A stretch of DNA of 64,000 bases from Mariniflexile gromovii (GCF_017814435.1 NZ_JAGJCB010000017.1:16944-80943); one strand, 5' to 3'; positions 47,708 through 57,929 are shown, counted from the stretch's first letter. Numbers and translations: made by a program. Notes: generated from the letters alone by a model not told the origin.

Positions 47708-48715
47708 ATGTACAATTCAAAAATAATAGGATTAGGCAAATATGTGCCAGATAATGTGGTGACAAATGATGATTTATCTAAAATAATGGATACCAATGAT
47801 GCTTGGATACAAGAACGAACTGGTATTAAAGAAAGACGATGGATAAAAGAAGGCACCGATGATACTTCCGCAATTATGGGAGCAAAAGCTGCAAAAATAG
47901 CCATTGAACGCTCCGGATTGACTAAAGATGATATCGATTTTATTGTATTTGCCACCTTAAGTCCCGATTTTTATTTCCCAGGTTGTGGGGTGCAAATTCA
48001 AGATTTGTTAGATATGCGAACCGTTGGAGCTTTAGATGTTAGAAACCAATGTTCGGGTTTTGTGTATGCCATATCGGTGGCAGACCAGTTTATAAAAACC
48101 GGCATGTATAAAAATATTTTGGTTATAGGTGCTGAATACCACAGTAACGGATTGGATAAAACAACACGAGGCCGTGGGGTAACGGTTATTTTTGGAGATG
48201 GAGCAGGGGCTTGCGTGTTAACTAGAGAAGAAGATAATACCAAAGGCATATTGTCCACCCACTTACATAGTGAAGGTAAATATGCCGATAAGTTAATTGT
48301 GGCATCACCTAGTATTGCCCATTGGGTACCCGAAATAATAGAAGCAGGAGAAGAAGACTTATCATATTTCCCATATATGGATGGTACTTTTGTATTTAAG
48401 CATGCCGTAGTGCGCTTTAGTGAAGTTATTGTTGAAGGTTTACAAAAAAACGGACTTCAAAAAGAAGATATTGATATGTTGATTCCGCATCAAGCTAATT
48501 TACGAATAGCCCAATATATTCAAAGTAAATTTAAATTAAGGGACGATCAAGTTTTTAATAATATTATGAAATATGGAAATACCACGGCAGCTTCCGTAAT
48601 TATTGCGCTTACTGAAGCGTGGGAAGAAGGCAAAATAAAAGCAGGTGACAACGTAGTGTTGGCTGCTTTTGGTAGCGGTTTTACATGGGGAAGTGCCATT
48701 ATTAAATGGGCTTAA
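47708..48715 (+). CDS. 3-oxoacyl-ACP synthase III (FabH) family
   Basis: A 335-residue thiolase-fold enzyme with the Cys115 (RNQCSGFVYA), His261 (IPHQANLRI) and Asn291 (KYGNTTAAS) triad. KAS III condenses acetyl-CoA with malonyl-ACP to begin fatty acid synthesis. It is a single gene away from a fab cluster, so it may be a paralogue of the main fabH or act in a secondary pathway. The 300 bases upstream are T-rich with no clear promoter. Confidence 0.9.
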   Translation: MYNSKIIGLGKYVPDNVVTNDDLSKIMDTNDAWIQERTGIKERRWIKEGTDDTSAIMGAKAAKIAIERSGLTKDDIDFIVFATLSPDFYFPGCGVQIQDLLDMRTVGALDVRNQCSGFVYAISVADQFIKTGMYKNILVIGAEYHSNGLDKTTRGRGVTVIFGDGAGACVLTREEDNTKGILSTHLHSEGKYADKLIVASPSIAHWVPEIIEAGEEDLSYFPYMDGTFVFKHAVVRFSEVIVEGLQKNGLQKEDIDMLIPHQANLRIAQYIQSKFKLRDDQVFNNIMKYGNTTAASVIIALTEAWEEGKIKAGDNVVLAAFGSGFTWGSAIIKWA

Positions 48716-48780
48716 TGCCTGCAATATAAATCTCAATATTTGCTGGAATAAATTTTTTAAATAAAACGAACCTTTTAAAA

Positions 48781-48820
48781 TACGAAAAGCCCGGAACAAA
48801 GAGTTTCGGGCTTTTCTAGC
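48781..48820 (+). terminator. Terminator after the fabH-like gene
   Basis: GAAAAGCCCGGAAC / GTTTCGGGCTTTTC with an AAAGA loop, about 70 bases past the stop. Confidence 0.85.
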
Positions 48821-48978
48821 TATTAATCAACTTCAACTAACACTTAACTATTGAAGAATCTATAATATAAGACGTATAACATTAAAAAACATTGCGCTTA
48901 ATTTTATATTTAACTCATTTTTAACATTTTACATAAAAAAAATCTAGTTATCTGTTATTGGTAATAATTCAATTTTTA

Positions 48979-49120
48979 TGTCAGATTGAGACTTTCAACT
49001 GCGCTCAAGATAAACTAAAGTCGAGACCTTATTATTGCTCAAGTTCATTGAATAACCTCTCGATTCGCGAGCTTCCTTCAGCCAAAACACGTTTTGTCTT
49101 CGGCAATGCTCGAGGTGACA
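48979..49120. repeat. REP-like intergenic element
   Basis: A GC-richer 142-bp stretch bounded by TGTCA and TGACA, with internal inverted pieces (GACTTT/AAAGTC; CTCGATTCGCGAG; GCGAGC/GCTCGAGG). It lies in the 736-base gap after the fabH-like gene and appears non-coding. Confidence 0.55.
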
Positions 49121-49154
49121 TCAGATATTAGTAGTTATGAAGAAATCAAAAAAA

Positions 49155-49192
49155 AATAAACTCGAACAGAGACATTCGAGTTTATTATTATT
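49155..49192. terminator. 12-bp hairpin
   Basis: AATAAACTCGAA/TTCGAGTTTATT with an eight-base loop; the downstream T-run is weak. No coding unit is obvious upstream. Confidence 0.5.
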
Positions 49193-49357
49193 TATACAAA
49201 TCTTTATAGCGAAACTTTTTATGTGAAGGTGACTAACTCTTTAAATAATTATTCTTTCGTTGGCTAGATTGTATGCTATTATAACGTATTGTTTTTGAGT
49301 ATATTGTATGAATAAAATTTTTTTATTAACATTTTTAATGAATGGATACTAAAAGGC

Positions 49358-49395
49358 GAAAACCCAAAATTTTTCAACTTTGGGTTTTCTTATTT
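49358..49395. terminator. Terminator near the receptor gene
   Basis: GAAAACCCAAA/TTTGGGTTTTC with a 10-base loop and a following TTATTT. It may serve the minus-strand receptor gene whose stop is at 49452. Confidence 0.65.
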
Positions 49396-49451
49396 AACAA
49401 CCTAACATCACACTAACCATCCATTATAATGTAGGGTATTAAAAATGAGTT

Positions 49452-51839
49452 TTATATAAAGCCACCGCTGCCACTTTTTTCGTTGTCATCACGTTGTTTT
49501 CTACTTAAAGCGCGGTATTTGTTGCCTCCAAATCTATAGTTAAATCCAATACGCCATTGGTTGCTTTCCCAATTAAACTCTCCAACCGATGGGTAAGGTC
49601 TGTCACCGTCAAAAGCAAATCTCATGGTATTCAATATGTCATTATAACTAAAGCTAAAAGTGGCTTGTTCGTTTAAAAAAGTGTAGCGTAAACCAGTGTT
49701 AACCATGGTCATTGTTTTTCTCTTAAACTGCAGGCCTTCATCGGGACCTCTAAACATACCAAATAACGAGAGGCTTAATTTTTCGGTCACTGTAAAATTA
49801 TTACTCATTCTTACATTAAAAACAGCATTATCAACTTCTACGTTTTCATTGTCAACAACGCCTTTAACGGTTTTAAGAAAATATTCGGTACTGGCGTTAA
49901 AACTCCACCATTTCAGGGGTTTGTAGTTGCTTGATGCTTCAAATCCGTAGGCAGAATTATTGTCGAAATTATCATAGGTAAGGATGAACCTATCTCCGTT
50001 GGGGTCTTGTGGGTCGTAATACACAGCTCTACTAATTTCGTCTTCAATAGTTCTATAAAAACCACCTGCAGTAATGCTTCCGCCCTTTATTTGTTTGGTG
50101 TAATTCAATTCGTAGGAGTTGGTGAATTGTTGTACCAACTCGGGGTTTCCAACCGATGTAATTCTTGGGGTGCTCCATTCTCTAATGGGGTTTATTTGTT
50201 CCAGTCCAGGGCGATCTACGCGTCTGCTAAAGCTTAATTGTACGGTGCCTTTTTCAGAAGTTTTATAGCTTAAAAAGGTAGATGGGTAGATGCTGAATTT
50301 TTCATCGGTAAAGGTTGCATCGGCTTGTGTGTCTTGTTTAAAATCTGCCTGCACATCATATTGTTCTATTCTAGCGCCTACTTGATATGACCATTTATTT
50401 AGGGTTTTTCCAAAAGTGGCGTAGAAGGAATAAATACTTCTTTCATATACATAATCTGAATTGTATAAAAAGGTGCTGGTAGTATTGTAAAAGTTTTTAG
50501 AAATGTTGTTTCTGTACTCCAGACCCAATTCTAATTTAGCTTCGTTCTTTAAAGGATTTTCATAGTCTAAATTTACAATGATGTTTTCTCTATTGTTTTT
50601 TACTAAATCTATATACGAAGGCGCCGTGTTAAATTTAAAACTAGCATTTTCATCACTGTTAAACACACTGTAATCGGCTTCTAATAGTATTTTATGGCCT
50701 TCTTTGTTAAAGTCGTGCGTAAAGGATGCATTGTAAGTTTCCGTGTTATTTCCGTAATCGCTAAAATTATCTTGTCTAAAATCCGGTTGGTTTTGTAACA
50801 AGAAAATTACGCTGGCCATATTGTTGCTTTTTCCGTTGTATAGGTTTTGGTTGGTATACACTGAAAATGTGTTTTTTTCATTAATGTAATAGTCTACACC
50901 TATTTTGTAAAGATGCGATTTGTTTGAATCTAATCCGTAAAATAATTGTTTTGTGTCATCATCTAAACGGTTTACAAATCCAAAGTTTCTGCCTTTACCT
51001 ATATTATTCCCGTAGTTGCCATAGAAATTAAATTTTCCGTTGCGGTAATTCATATCTATAGAACTGTTAAAATTGGCATTTACTTCCTGGGCTAAACCAA
51101 CATTAAAACTACCATTAAACCCAATATTGGCGTTTTTATGCAGTACAATGTTAATGATGCCACTCATGCCTTCGGGATTGTATTTTGCAGAAGGATTGGT
51201 GATCAATTCAACACTTTTTATAGAGGTAGATGGAATTTGTTTTAATAATTGGGCAGCAGGAACATTAGTAGGTTTACCATCAACTAGCACACGTACATTT
51301 TCATTACCTCTTAAACTAATAGCACCACTTTGGCTATCTACGTTAACAGAAGGTAGGTTGTTCATAATTTCTGAAGCGGTAGCACCAATGGTGGTTAAGT
51401 CTTTGCCAATGGTAATTACTTTTCTATCTATTTTTTGTTGAATGGTTGAAGTTTCGGCCACTACAGTAACTTCGTCTAAACTTTCAGCAGATTCCTCTAG
51501 AAATATATTTCCTAAGTTTATATTGTAATTGTTTTTAGAAATCGAAACTTCTTTTCTTAAAGTTTTGTAACCTATAAACTGAATGCTTACTATAATTTTG
51601 CCTTCTTCAATTTTTTCAATGTTAAAAGTGCCATCTTCAGATGTAATACCTCCTGTTAAAACTTCATCTTTACCATTTTTTATTATGATATTTACATACG
51701 GTAAGGGTTGCTTTAGAGTGGCGTCTAATACTTTTCCGGATATGGTACCGGTTTTATCGTCGGGTGATTTTGGATTGGTTGCATGGGTTGTGTTAATTAT
51801 TGAAAACAATAAAGCACACGCAATAAAGAGATTTTTCAT
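49452..51839 (-). CDS. Outer-membrane beta-barrel / TonB-dependent receptor-like protein
   Basis: A 795-residue outer-membrane protein. A signal peptide (about 1-20) is followed by a carboxypeptidase-regulatory-like domain (GTISGKVLDATLKQPLPYVNIII, to about 115), a plug domain (about 120-225: TIGATASEIMNNLPSVNVDSQSGAISLRGNENVRVLVDG) and a barrel to the end with the final GFNYRFGG. It belongs to the 'outer membrane beta-barrel family' without SusD partner, often seen as an orphan. Ligand unknown. No SusD-like gene is adjacent. Confidence 0.9.
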   Translation of the reverse strand: MKNLFIACALLFSIINTTHATNPKSPDDKTGTISGKVLDATLKQPLPYVNIIIKNGKDEVLTGGITSEDGTFNIEKIEEGKIIVSIQFIGYKTLRKEVSISKNNYNINLGNIFLEESAESLDEVTVVAETSTIQQKIDRKVITIGKDLTTIGATASEIMNNLPSVNVDSQSGAISLRGNENVRVLVDGKPTNVPAAQLLKQIPSTSIKSVELITNPSAKYNPEGMSGIINIVLHKNANIGFNGSFNVGLAQEVNANFNSSIDMNYRNGKFNFYGNYGNNIGKGRNFGFVNRLDDDTKQLFYGLDSNKSHLYKIGVDYYINEKNTFSVYTNQNLYNGKSNNMASVIFLLQNQPDFRQDNFSDYGNNTETYNASFTHDFNKEGHKILLEADYSVFNSDENASFKFNTAPSYIDLVKNNRENIIVNLDYENPLKNEAKLELGLEYRNNISKNFYNTTSTFLYNSDYVYERSIYSFYATFGKTLNKWSYQVGARIEQYDVQADFKQDTQADATFTDEKFSIYPSTFLSYKTSEKGTVQLSFSRRVDRPGLEQINPIREWSTPRITSVGNPELVQQFTNSYELNYTKQIKGGSITAGGFYRTIEDEISRAVYYDPQDPNGDRFILTYDNFDNNSAYGFEASSNYKPLKWWSFNASTEYFLKTVKGVVDNENVEVDNAVFNVRMSNNFTVTEKLSLSLFGMFRGPDEGLQFKRKTMTMVNTGLRYTFLNEQATFSFSYNDILNTMRFAFDGDRPYPSVGEFNWESNQWRIGFNYRFGGNKYRALSRKQRDDNEKSGSGGFI

Positions 51840-51933
51840 TTTTGATTGATTGTTTTTTGATTGATTATATAGGAGACGAAAGAATTTGTATTATGTTACC
51901 GTTTTTTATAAATTATTAACATTTTTTAACATT

Positions 51934-52296
51934 ATGAATAAAAAAACATTGGTACTTGGGGCATCTTTAAACCCACGTAGATATTCAAATTTTGTAATTC
52001 AAAAATTGGTGAATCATAAGATTGAAACGGTGGCTGTGGGTTTAAAAGAAGGTGAAGTTGCAGGTGTACCTATTCATACAGACATGTTTCTTTTTAAAGA
52101 TGTACATACGGTAACATTGTATCTGAATGCTAAAAACCAAAAGGAGTATTACGATTATATCGTTTCATTAAATCCGAAGCGCGTTATTTTTAATCCTGGA
52201 ACTGAAAACCCTGAGTTTTACAGAATTTTAAGGGAAAATAACATTCCTTTTGAATCTGCTTGTTCTTTGGTGTTACTTTCTACGAACCAATATTAA
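51934..52296 (+). CDS. CoA-binding domain protein
   Basis: A 120-residue Rossmann-fold protein of the CoA_binding (DUF YccU-like) family: [22 protein letters not shown], then [25 protein letters not shown] and [11 protein letters not shown]. Function unknown. Its 3' end overlaps the convergent symporter gene by 24 bases. The frame stays open upstream but ATG at 51934 starts right before the first strand. Confidence 0.88.
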   Translation: MNKKTLVLGASLNPRRYSNFVIQKLVNHKIETVAVGLKEGEVAGVPIHTDMFLFKDVHTVTLYLNAKNQKEYYDYIVSLNPKRVIFNPGTENPEFYRILRENNIPFESACSLVLLSTNQY

Positions 52297-53730
52297 CCCT
52301 AAAAAGGTTAAAATACCGTTTACAACTAACAACTCATACCCAAATTTATAGTCTCCTAAATATTCCGAAGGAATTTTAGCAATGATATAGCAAATACCAA
52401 CAGATGCTATGGCAACATAGGGTACTAACTTATCATTGATTTTAAATTTTGTTAGAATACCAAAGGCAAATAGTCCTAATAACGGCCCATAGGTATATCC
52501 TGCAACCGTTAAAATACCACTTATTACATTTTGATTTAATACGTAATAGAAACAAATTATTACTAAAATCATTAATACACTCATGCCAATATGTACTTTT
52601 TTGCGCGTATTCTTTTGAGTGCTTAATTCGCGTTTTTCAATATTTAAAAAATCTATACAAAACGATGTTGTTAATGCGGTAAGTGCACTATCTGCACTGC
52701 TATATGCGGCCGCAATAAGGCCTAACATAAAAAATATAGCAACCGATAATCCTAAATCTGAGTTTAAAGCTATTTCTGGATAAAGCAAATCGGTTTTAAC
52801 TGCACCATCTACAACAGGTACTTCAATGCCTTTTGTATTGGCATAAACAAACAATAAGGCTCCTAATAGTAAAAATATAAAGTTTACAAAAACCAAAACA
52901 ATACTAAAAGTAACCATGTTTTTTTGTGCGTCTTTTAACGATCTGCAGGTTAGGTTTTTTTGCATCATATCTTGGTCTAAACCAGTCATACAAATGGCAA
53001 TAAACATACCGCCAATAAACTGTTTAAGAAAATGATTTTTAGCCAAAATATCATCAAAAAAGAATATTTTATCGTATTCCTTGATAGCTTCACTTCCTAT
53101 AAAATCGCCTAAACCCCAACCCATTTGTTGGTAGATTAGTACTATGGTAACTACTAATGCTATTAACATTAGTAGTGTTTGTATGGTGTCTGTCCACACT
53201 ACAGTTTTAATACCCCCTTTAAATGTATATGCTAAAATGAGTGCTACTGAAATAACAACCGTAATTGGGAAAGGAAAATTCCAATGTTTAAATACAAATT
53301 CATGTAAAACACTTGCAACTAAAAACAACCTGAAAGCAGACCCTAATACACGAGAAATAAAGAAGAAAGCAGCCCCTGTTTTATGACTAACTATACCAAA
53401 CCTGTCTCCTAAATATTCATATATAGACGTAACATTTAACCGATAATACACTGGCATAAGTACAAAGGCAATAACCATATAACCTAGCAAGTAACCAAAA
53501 ACCACCTGCATATAACCAAACATATTACTGCCAACATCACCTGGAACCGAAATAAAAGTAACTCCAGATAACGAAGCCCCAATCATTCCAAAAGCTACCA
53601 AAAACCAAGGAGATGATTTGTTGCCTTTAAAAAAGGAATCGTTATTATCTTCTTTACCCGTTAGGTATGAAACAAACATTAAAATTCCAAAATAAATTAT
53701 AATAAGTATTAAAACGTGTATAGGTTGCAT
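52273..53730 (-). CDS. Sodium:solute symporter family protein
   Basis: A 485-residue SSS-family carrier with about 13 membrane helices (family length fits). The ATG at 53728-53730 ([16 protein letters not shown]) starts at the first helix; the upstream open frame to 53787 lacks conservation. Core motifs: [14 protein letters not shown] (first transmembrane Na+ site), [35 protein letters not shown]. Substrate cannot be told from sequence. Confidence 0.92.
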   Translation of the reverse strand: MQPIHVLILIIIYFGILMFVSYLTGKEDNNDSFFKGNKSSPWFLVAFGMIGASLSGVTFISVPGDVGSNMFGYMQVVFGYLLGYMVIAFVLMPVYYRLNVTSIYEYLGDRFGIVSHKTGAAFFFISRVLGSAFRLFLVASVLHEFVFKHWNFPFPITVVISVALILAYTFKGGIKTVVWTDTIQTLLMLIALVVTIVLIYQQMGWGLGDFIGSEAIKEYDKIFFFDDILAKNHFLKQFIGGMFIAICMTGLDQDMMQKNLTCRSLKDAQKNMVTFSIVLVFVNFIFLLLGALLFVYANTKGIEVPVVDGAVKTDLLYPEIALNSDLGLSVAIFFMLGLIAAAYSSADSALTALTTSFCIDFLNIEKRELSTQKNTRKKVHIGMSVLMILVIICFYYVLNQNVISGILTVAGYTYGPLLGLFAFGILTKFKINDKLVPYVAIASVGICYIIAKIPSEYLGDYKFGYELLVVNGILTFLGLILVRRK

Positions 53731-53807
53731 AGTTTTTATGAATGAAGCCGAAATATACAAATAATGATTTTCAAAATTATCATACATATGGAAACAAACA
53801 TTTATTG

Positions 53808-53815
53808 TAATTTCG
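53808..53815 (+). promoter_or_regulatory. -7 element of recR
   Basis: TAATTTCG (7 of 8 to TAnnTTTG) ends five bases before the recR ATG; the mRNA would be nearly leaderless. Confidence 0.45.
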
Positions 53816-53820
53816 CAGTT

Positions 53821-54438
53821 ATGGAATTTTCATCAAAACTACTTGAACGTGCCGTTAACGAAATGTCGCAATTACCAGGAATTGGTAAACGCACGGCATT
53901 GCGTTTGGTATTGCACCTGCTTAAACAACCAAAAGAGCAAACAACAGCATTATCGGAAGCCTTGCAAACTATGCGGAATGATATCAAGTTTTGTAAGTCA
54001 TGCCATAACATTAGCGATGTGAATTTATGCGAAATTTGCTCAAACCCAAACAGAGATGAATCGTTGGTTTGCGTAGTGGAAGATATCCGCGATGTGATGG
54101 CTATTGAAAATACCAGTTCCTTTAAAGGTCTGTATCATGTTTTAGGCGGGAAAATTTCACCAATGGATGGTGTAGGCCCTCACGATTTGAATATTCAATC
54201 TTTAGTAGATAAAGTAAAGGAAGGTAAAATAAAAGAACTCATATTCGCATTAAGTTCTACTATGGAAGGCGATACTACCAATTTTTATATTTTTAAGCAA
54301 ATTCAGGATTATAAGGTGTTTACATCTACCATTGCCAGAGGTATTTCGGTGGGTGATGAATTGGAATATGCCGATGAAATAACTTTAGGCAGAAGTATTA
54401 TTAATCGCGTACCGTTTGAATCTTCCTTAAAACATTAA
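53821..54438 (+). CDS. recR: Recombination protein RecR
   Basis: A 205-residue RecR. Helix-hairpin-helix ([19 protein letters not shown]), a C4 zinc finger ([16 protein letters not shown]) and Toprim domain ([30 protein letters not shown]) are in the family order. RecR works with RecO/RecF in gap repair. ATG 53821 is preferred over the upstream ATG at 53764 region. Confidence 0.97.
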   Translation: MEFSSKLLERAVNEMSQLPGIGKRTALRLVLHLLKQPKEQTTALSEALQTMRNDIKFCKSCHNISDVNLCEICSNPNRDESLVCVVEDIRDVMAIENTSSFKGLYHVLGGKISPMDGVGPHDLNIQSLVDKVKEGKIKELIFALSSTMEGDTTNFYIFKQIQDYKVFTSTIARGISVGDELEYADEITLGRSIINRVPFESSLKH

Positions 54439-54445
54439 CCATCGT

Positions 54446-55546
54446 TTGAAGTTATCCGTTGTCATACTAAACTATAATGTGAGATACTTTTTGGAACTCT
54501 GTTTAAAAAGTGTGCAAGCAGCAATCACAACCATAGATGCAGAAATTATTGTGGTCGATAATAATTCTAAAGATGCTAGTTGCCAAATGGTTAAAGATTT
54601 GTTTCCTGAAGTGGTACTTATAGAAAACAAAGAGAATTTTGGTTTTTCAAAAGGAAACAACATAGGTGTTTCTCAAGCTAAAGGCGAGTTTTTGTGCATT
54701 CTAAATCCAGATACGGTTGTTGCAGAAGATACCTTTACGTCTATTTTGAAATTTGCCGAAAATACCGCTAATTTAGGAATTGTAGGGTGTAAACTCATAG
54801 ATGGCGTGGGTGCATTTTTGCCAGAAAGTAAACGGAACATTCCATATGTAAATACAGCATTTAAAAAAATATTAGGAAACTCAAAATCCTATTATGCCAA
54901 TCATTTAAATGAAAATGAAACAGGAAAAGTCGATATTTTTGTAGGTGCCTTTATGTGGATGAAACGCGATTTATATACTAAAGTAAACGGATTTGATGAA
55001 GATTATTTTATGTATGGTGAAGATATTGATTTGTCTTATAAAGTGTTGAAGGCAGGATTTGATAACTATTATTTCGGTGAAACAACAATCATTCATTATA
55101 AAGGAGAAAGTACTTTAAAGGATAAACATTATGCGCGTCGTTTTTATGGAGCCATGCAAATATTCTATAAAAAACATTTCAAAAAGAATATATTGTTCGA
55201 TATGTTTGTTTGGTTTGGTATCAGAATTGTTTTCCTGTTTAGAAAATCATCCGTAAATAAAAAAAAGCATGTAAGCGGTTACGTTTTTATTTCAGATAAA
55301 ATCAATAGTAAATTACAAGCTGCTTTATCAAAGAAAATAAGTTTACAATCCCATATAGAAAACCTAGAAAATGCCACCGAACTTATTTTTGATGGCAATA
55401 TATTAAGCTATAAAAGCATTATAAGTATGATGGAAGGGGTTGATAAAAACAAATCGATTACTTACAAGATATTACCAAAAAACGCTAATTTTATACTTGG
55501 AAGCGATCATGCTATAAGTAGAGGTGAGGTTTTAAATTTAAACTAG
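54446..55546 (+). CDS. Glycosyltransferase family 2
   Basis: A 366-residue GT-A-type transferase. The start is TTG: KLSVVILNYNV is the first strand of the fold and the only in-frame codons upstream are a stop at 54428 and no ATG. The DxD-like region is LCILNPDTVVAED; DEDYFMYGEDIDLSYK is the acceptor/catalytic segment. A hydrophobic stretch near 255-275 (NILFDMFVWFGIRIVFLF) may anchor it to the membrane. It begins eight bases after recR and is probably co-transcribed. Confidence 0.9.
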   Translation: MKLSVVILNYNVRYFLELCLKSVQAAITTIDAEIIVVDNNSKDASCQMVKDLFPEVVLIENKENFGFSKGNNIGVSQAKGEFLCILNPDTVVAEDTFTSILKFAENTANLGIVGCKLIDGVGAFLPESKRNIPYVNTAFKKILGNSKSYYANHLNENETGKVDIFVGAFMWMKRDLYTKVNGFDEDYFMYGEDIDLSYKVLKAGFDNYYFGETTIIHYKGESTLKDKHYARRFYGAMQIFYKKHFKKNILFDMFVWFGIRIVFLFRKSSVNKKKHVSGYVFISDKINSKLQAALSKKISLQSHIENLENATELIFDGNILSYKSIISMMEGVDKNKSITYKILPKNANFILGSDHAISRGEVLNLN

Positions 55547-55585
55547 TTTGTTGTAAATAATTTAAAGAAATCAATGTTTTTTAAT

Positions 55586-55593
55586 TAATTTTG
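55586..55593 (+). promoter_or_regulatory. -7 element of the E2 gene
   Basis: TAATTTTG, 37 bases before the ATG. Confidence 0.5.
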
Positions 55594-55630
55594 CAACCAT
55601 AAATAAAAAAAGAAGTATTACGTTATTGAT

Positions 55631-56971
55631 ATGGCAAAGTTTGAACTAAAATTACCCAAAATGGGAGAAAGTGTTGCAGAAGCAACTATAACATCTTGGT
55701 TAAAAGAGGTTGGAGATACTATAGAACTTGATGAAGCAGTATTGGAAATCGCAACCGACAAAGTAGATAGCGAGGTGCCAAGTGAAGTAGACGGTATTTT
55801 AATTGAGAAATTTTTTAATGTAGATGATGTTGTTCAAGTAGGGCAAACCATTGGTATTATTCAAACAGATGGTGATGATGAAAATACAGATGAAACCTTA
55901 GAAACCACATCAAATGAAGCTTCTGAAGAAAAAGAAGAAGAGAAAGCAGCTGAATTTGTGAGTCAATCTATTGCTGCAGCCCAAGAAGCAGTGGCGCCTG
56001 TAGTTTCAAGTGAAGATCGTTTTTATTCTCCGTTGGTTAAAAATATAGCAAAAGAAGAAGGTATTTCGCAGCAAGAACTCGATACCATTGTTGGTTCAGG
56101 CATCGATAATAGAGTTACTAAAAACGATATTTTAAATTACCTCCAAAACAAAAATGGTCATGAAGCAGCACCTGTTTCAAAAGTAGAAACTCCAGTTGTT
56201 AAAAGCGTTCAACCAGAAAAACAAAAACCAGCCCCAACACCAACACCAACAGTGGTTAGTGGTGAAGACGAAATTATTGAAATGACCAGAATGGGCAAAC
56301 TTATTGCGCATCACATGGTAGAGTCCGTTCAAACATCGGCGCATGTACAAAGTTTTATTGAGGCCGATGTAACTAAAATCTGGAATTGGAGAAATAAAGT
56401 TAAAGATGCTTTTCAGAAACGCGAAGGCGAGAATTTAACCTTTACACCCATTTTTATGGAAGCGGTTGCCAAAGCATTGCGCGATTACCCGATGATGAAC
56501 ATTTCGTTACAAGGCGATACCATTGTTAAAAAGAAAAACATCAATTTAGGAATGGCCGCCTCACTTGCCGATGGTAATTTAATTGTACCTGTTATTAAAA
56601 ATGCAGATCAACTTAATTTGGTAGGAATGACGAAGCAGGTAAACGATTTGGCAAATCGCGCCAGAGCAAATCAATTAAAACCAGACGATATACAAGGTGG
56701 TACCTACACGGTTACCAACGTAGGAACTTTTGGTAGCATCATGGGAACACCTATTATCAATCAACCACAAGTTGGCATTTTGGCATTGGGTGCCATTCGA
56801 AAAGTACCAGCGGTTATTGAAACCAGCGAAGGCGATTTTATAGGCATTCGTTATCGCATGTTCTTATCGCATTCTTACGACCATCGTGTTGTAAATGGCG
56901 CATTAGGTGGTCAATTTGTAAAAGCAGTTAAAGATTACTTAGAAGCTTGGGATAGTAATAGGGAAATATAA
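55631..56971 (+). CDS. 2-oxo acid dehydrogenase E2 component (dihydrolipoyl acyltransferase)
   Basis: A 446-residue E2. Lipoyl domain (1-75; lipoyl Lys in EIATDKVDSEV), a peripheral-subunit-binding domain (about 133-170: SPLVKNIAKEEGISQQEL) and a catalytic domain (about 215-440). The catalytic His lies in SHSYDHRVVNGALGG, where the usual HxxxDG Asp is Asn. The Glu-rich linker is long. The substrate (branched-chain acids, pyruvate or 2-oxoglutarate) is not fixed by the sequence; no E1 or E3 gene is adjacent. Confidence 0.93.
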   Translation: MAKFELKLPKMGESVAEATITSWLKEVGDTIELDEAVLEIATDKVDSEVPSEVDGILIEKFFNVDDVVQVGQTIGIIQTDGDDENTDETLETTSNEASEEKEEEKAAEFVSQSIAAAQEAVAPVVSSEDRFYSPLVKNIAKEEGISQQELDTIVGSGIDNRVTKNDILNYLQNKNGHEAAPVSKVETPVVKSVQPEKQKPAPTPTPTVVSGEDEIIEMTRMGKLIAHHMVESVQTSAHVQSFIEADVTKIWNWRNKVKDAFQKREGENLTFTPIFMEAVAKALRDYPMMNISLQGDTIVKKKNINLGMAASLADGNLIVPVIKNADQLNLVGMTKQVNDLANRARANQLKPDDIQGGTYTVTNVGTFGSIMGTPIINQPQVGILALGAIRKVPAVIETSEGDFIGIRYRMFLSHSYDHRVVNGALGGQFVKAVKDYLEAWDSNREI

Positions 56972-56990
56972 TTCCTGCGTAGGCAGGAAT
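56971..56990 (+). repeat. ATTCCTGC palindrome
   Basis: ATTCCTGC-GTAG-GCAGGAAT, directly at the E2 stop codon; same arms as in 58710-58782. Confidence 0.7.
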
Positions 56991-57014
56991 CTCATCAAAT
57001 AAATGTTAAAAGAT

Positions 57015-57044
57015 AAATCCAACCTTTAAAACTGTTGGATTTTC
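57015..57044 (+). terminator. Terminator of the E2 gene
   Basis: AAATCCAAC/GTTGGATTT with a 10-base loop and TTCTT. Confidence 0.8.
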
Positions 57045-57045
57045 T

Positions 57046-57053
57046 TATTTTTG
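57046..57053 (+). promoter_or_regulatory. -7 element of the secreted unknown
   Basis: TATTTTTG directly after the E2 terminator, 38 bases before the ATG at 57092. Confidence 0.5.
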
Positions 57054-57091
57054 TAGATGTCATTTTTAAATCTAAAAATTATAACACGACA

Positions 57092-57928
57092 ATGCGTATT
57101 AAAACCGAGGTTGCATTAAACTTTTTAAAGGTAATTATCTTGTTTTTGTTTGTTTTAAACTTATCGGTTGTTTATGCACAACGTGATACAATTTATGTAG
57201 ATGAAAACGGTAAAAGTATTTCAAAAAAAGTATTTGCCAATAAAATGAACTCTTCCATTTATTACGGTATGAGATATAGTGGAGACAGTTTGGTATTGCA
57301 GGAAATAAATTACAGGTATCGTTTTGGACAATTGATGCCAATTCCGAAAAGCCAATTATTTAAACTTTTAAATAAAAGACACGGAATAGATACAACTAAA
57401 ACTTTAGTAATTCATTATATTGATACTTTACTCGCAAAGTCTAAATTCCCAAAGCATAATAAAATTGTTAGTTACGATAGTTTGGGTCATGAAATTAAAA
57501 ATCCTATTAAATCTCATAGGATATCAGACGGTGTGGTTTTCGATTTGAATAATTTAAGAAAAGTTGCTAAACATGTTCATGTTCAAAATCATAGGAGCTT
57601 CATAAAATCATACAAATCATGTGTCCGAAAATTTAAAAAACTTAAAAATGACAACGTTCTTTTTCATTTTTATAATTATAATGAAGGGCATCCTAATGAG
57701 GTAAAACAAGTAAAATGGTATCAAGATCATGGAGGTTTATTGAAAAAAATGTTCGTTCAAGGCAAAAACCAATTTAATTCATTAATTATAAAACCATCTG
57801 GAGAGTTCTTTGTGGAGTATAAGGAAAGCTATAAAATACAATATTATATTTTGGAATCAGAAGGATGGGATAAGATAAAAAATGATTTTGAAACACAATA
57901 CAGTGGATTAAATAATATAGATATTTAA
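57092..57928 (+). CDS. Secreted protein of unknown function
   Basis: A 278-residue protein with a clear N-terminal signal peptide (FLKVIILFLFVLNLSVVYAQ, about residues 9-28). The mature part is mixed-charge, Lys- and Tyr-rich, without Cys pairs or a sorting domain; it reads RDTIYVDENGKSIS at its start. No domain is recognised. A longer start at 57035 is rejected because it lacks the signal at the N-terminus. Confidence 0.8.
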   Translation: MRIKTEVALNFLKVIILFLFVLNLSVVYAQRDTIYVDENGKSISKKVFANKMNSSIYYGMRYSGDSLVLQEINYRYRFGQLMPIPKSQLFKLLNKRHGIDTTKTLVIHYIDTLLAKSKFPKHNKIVSYDSLGHEIKNPIKSHRISDGVVFDLNNLRKVAKHVHVQNHRSFIKSYKSCVRKFKKLKNDNVLFHFYNYNEGHPNEVKQVKWYQDHGGLLKKMFVQGKNQFNSLIIKPSGEFFVEYKESYKIQYYILESEGWDKIKNDFETQYSGLNNIDI

Positions 57929-57929
57929 A

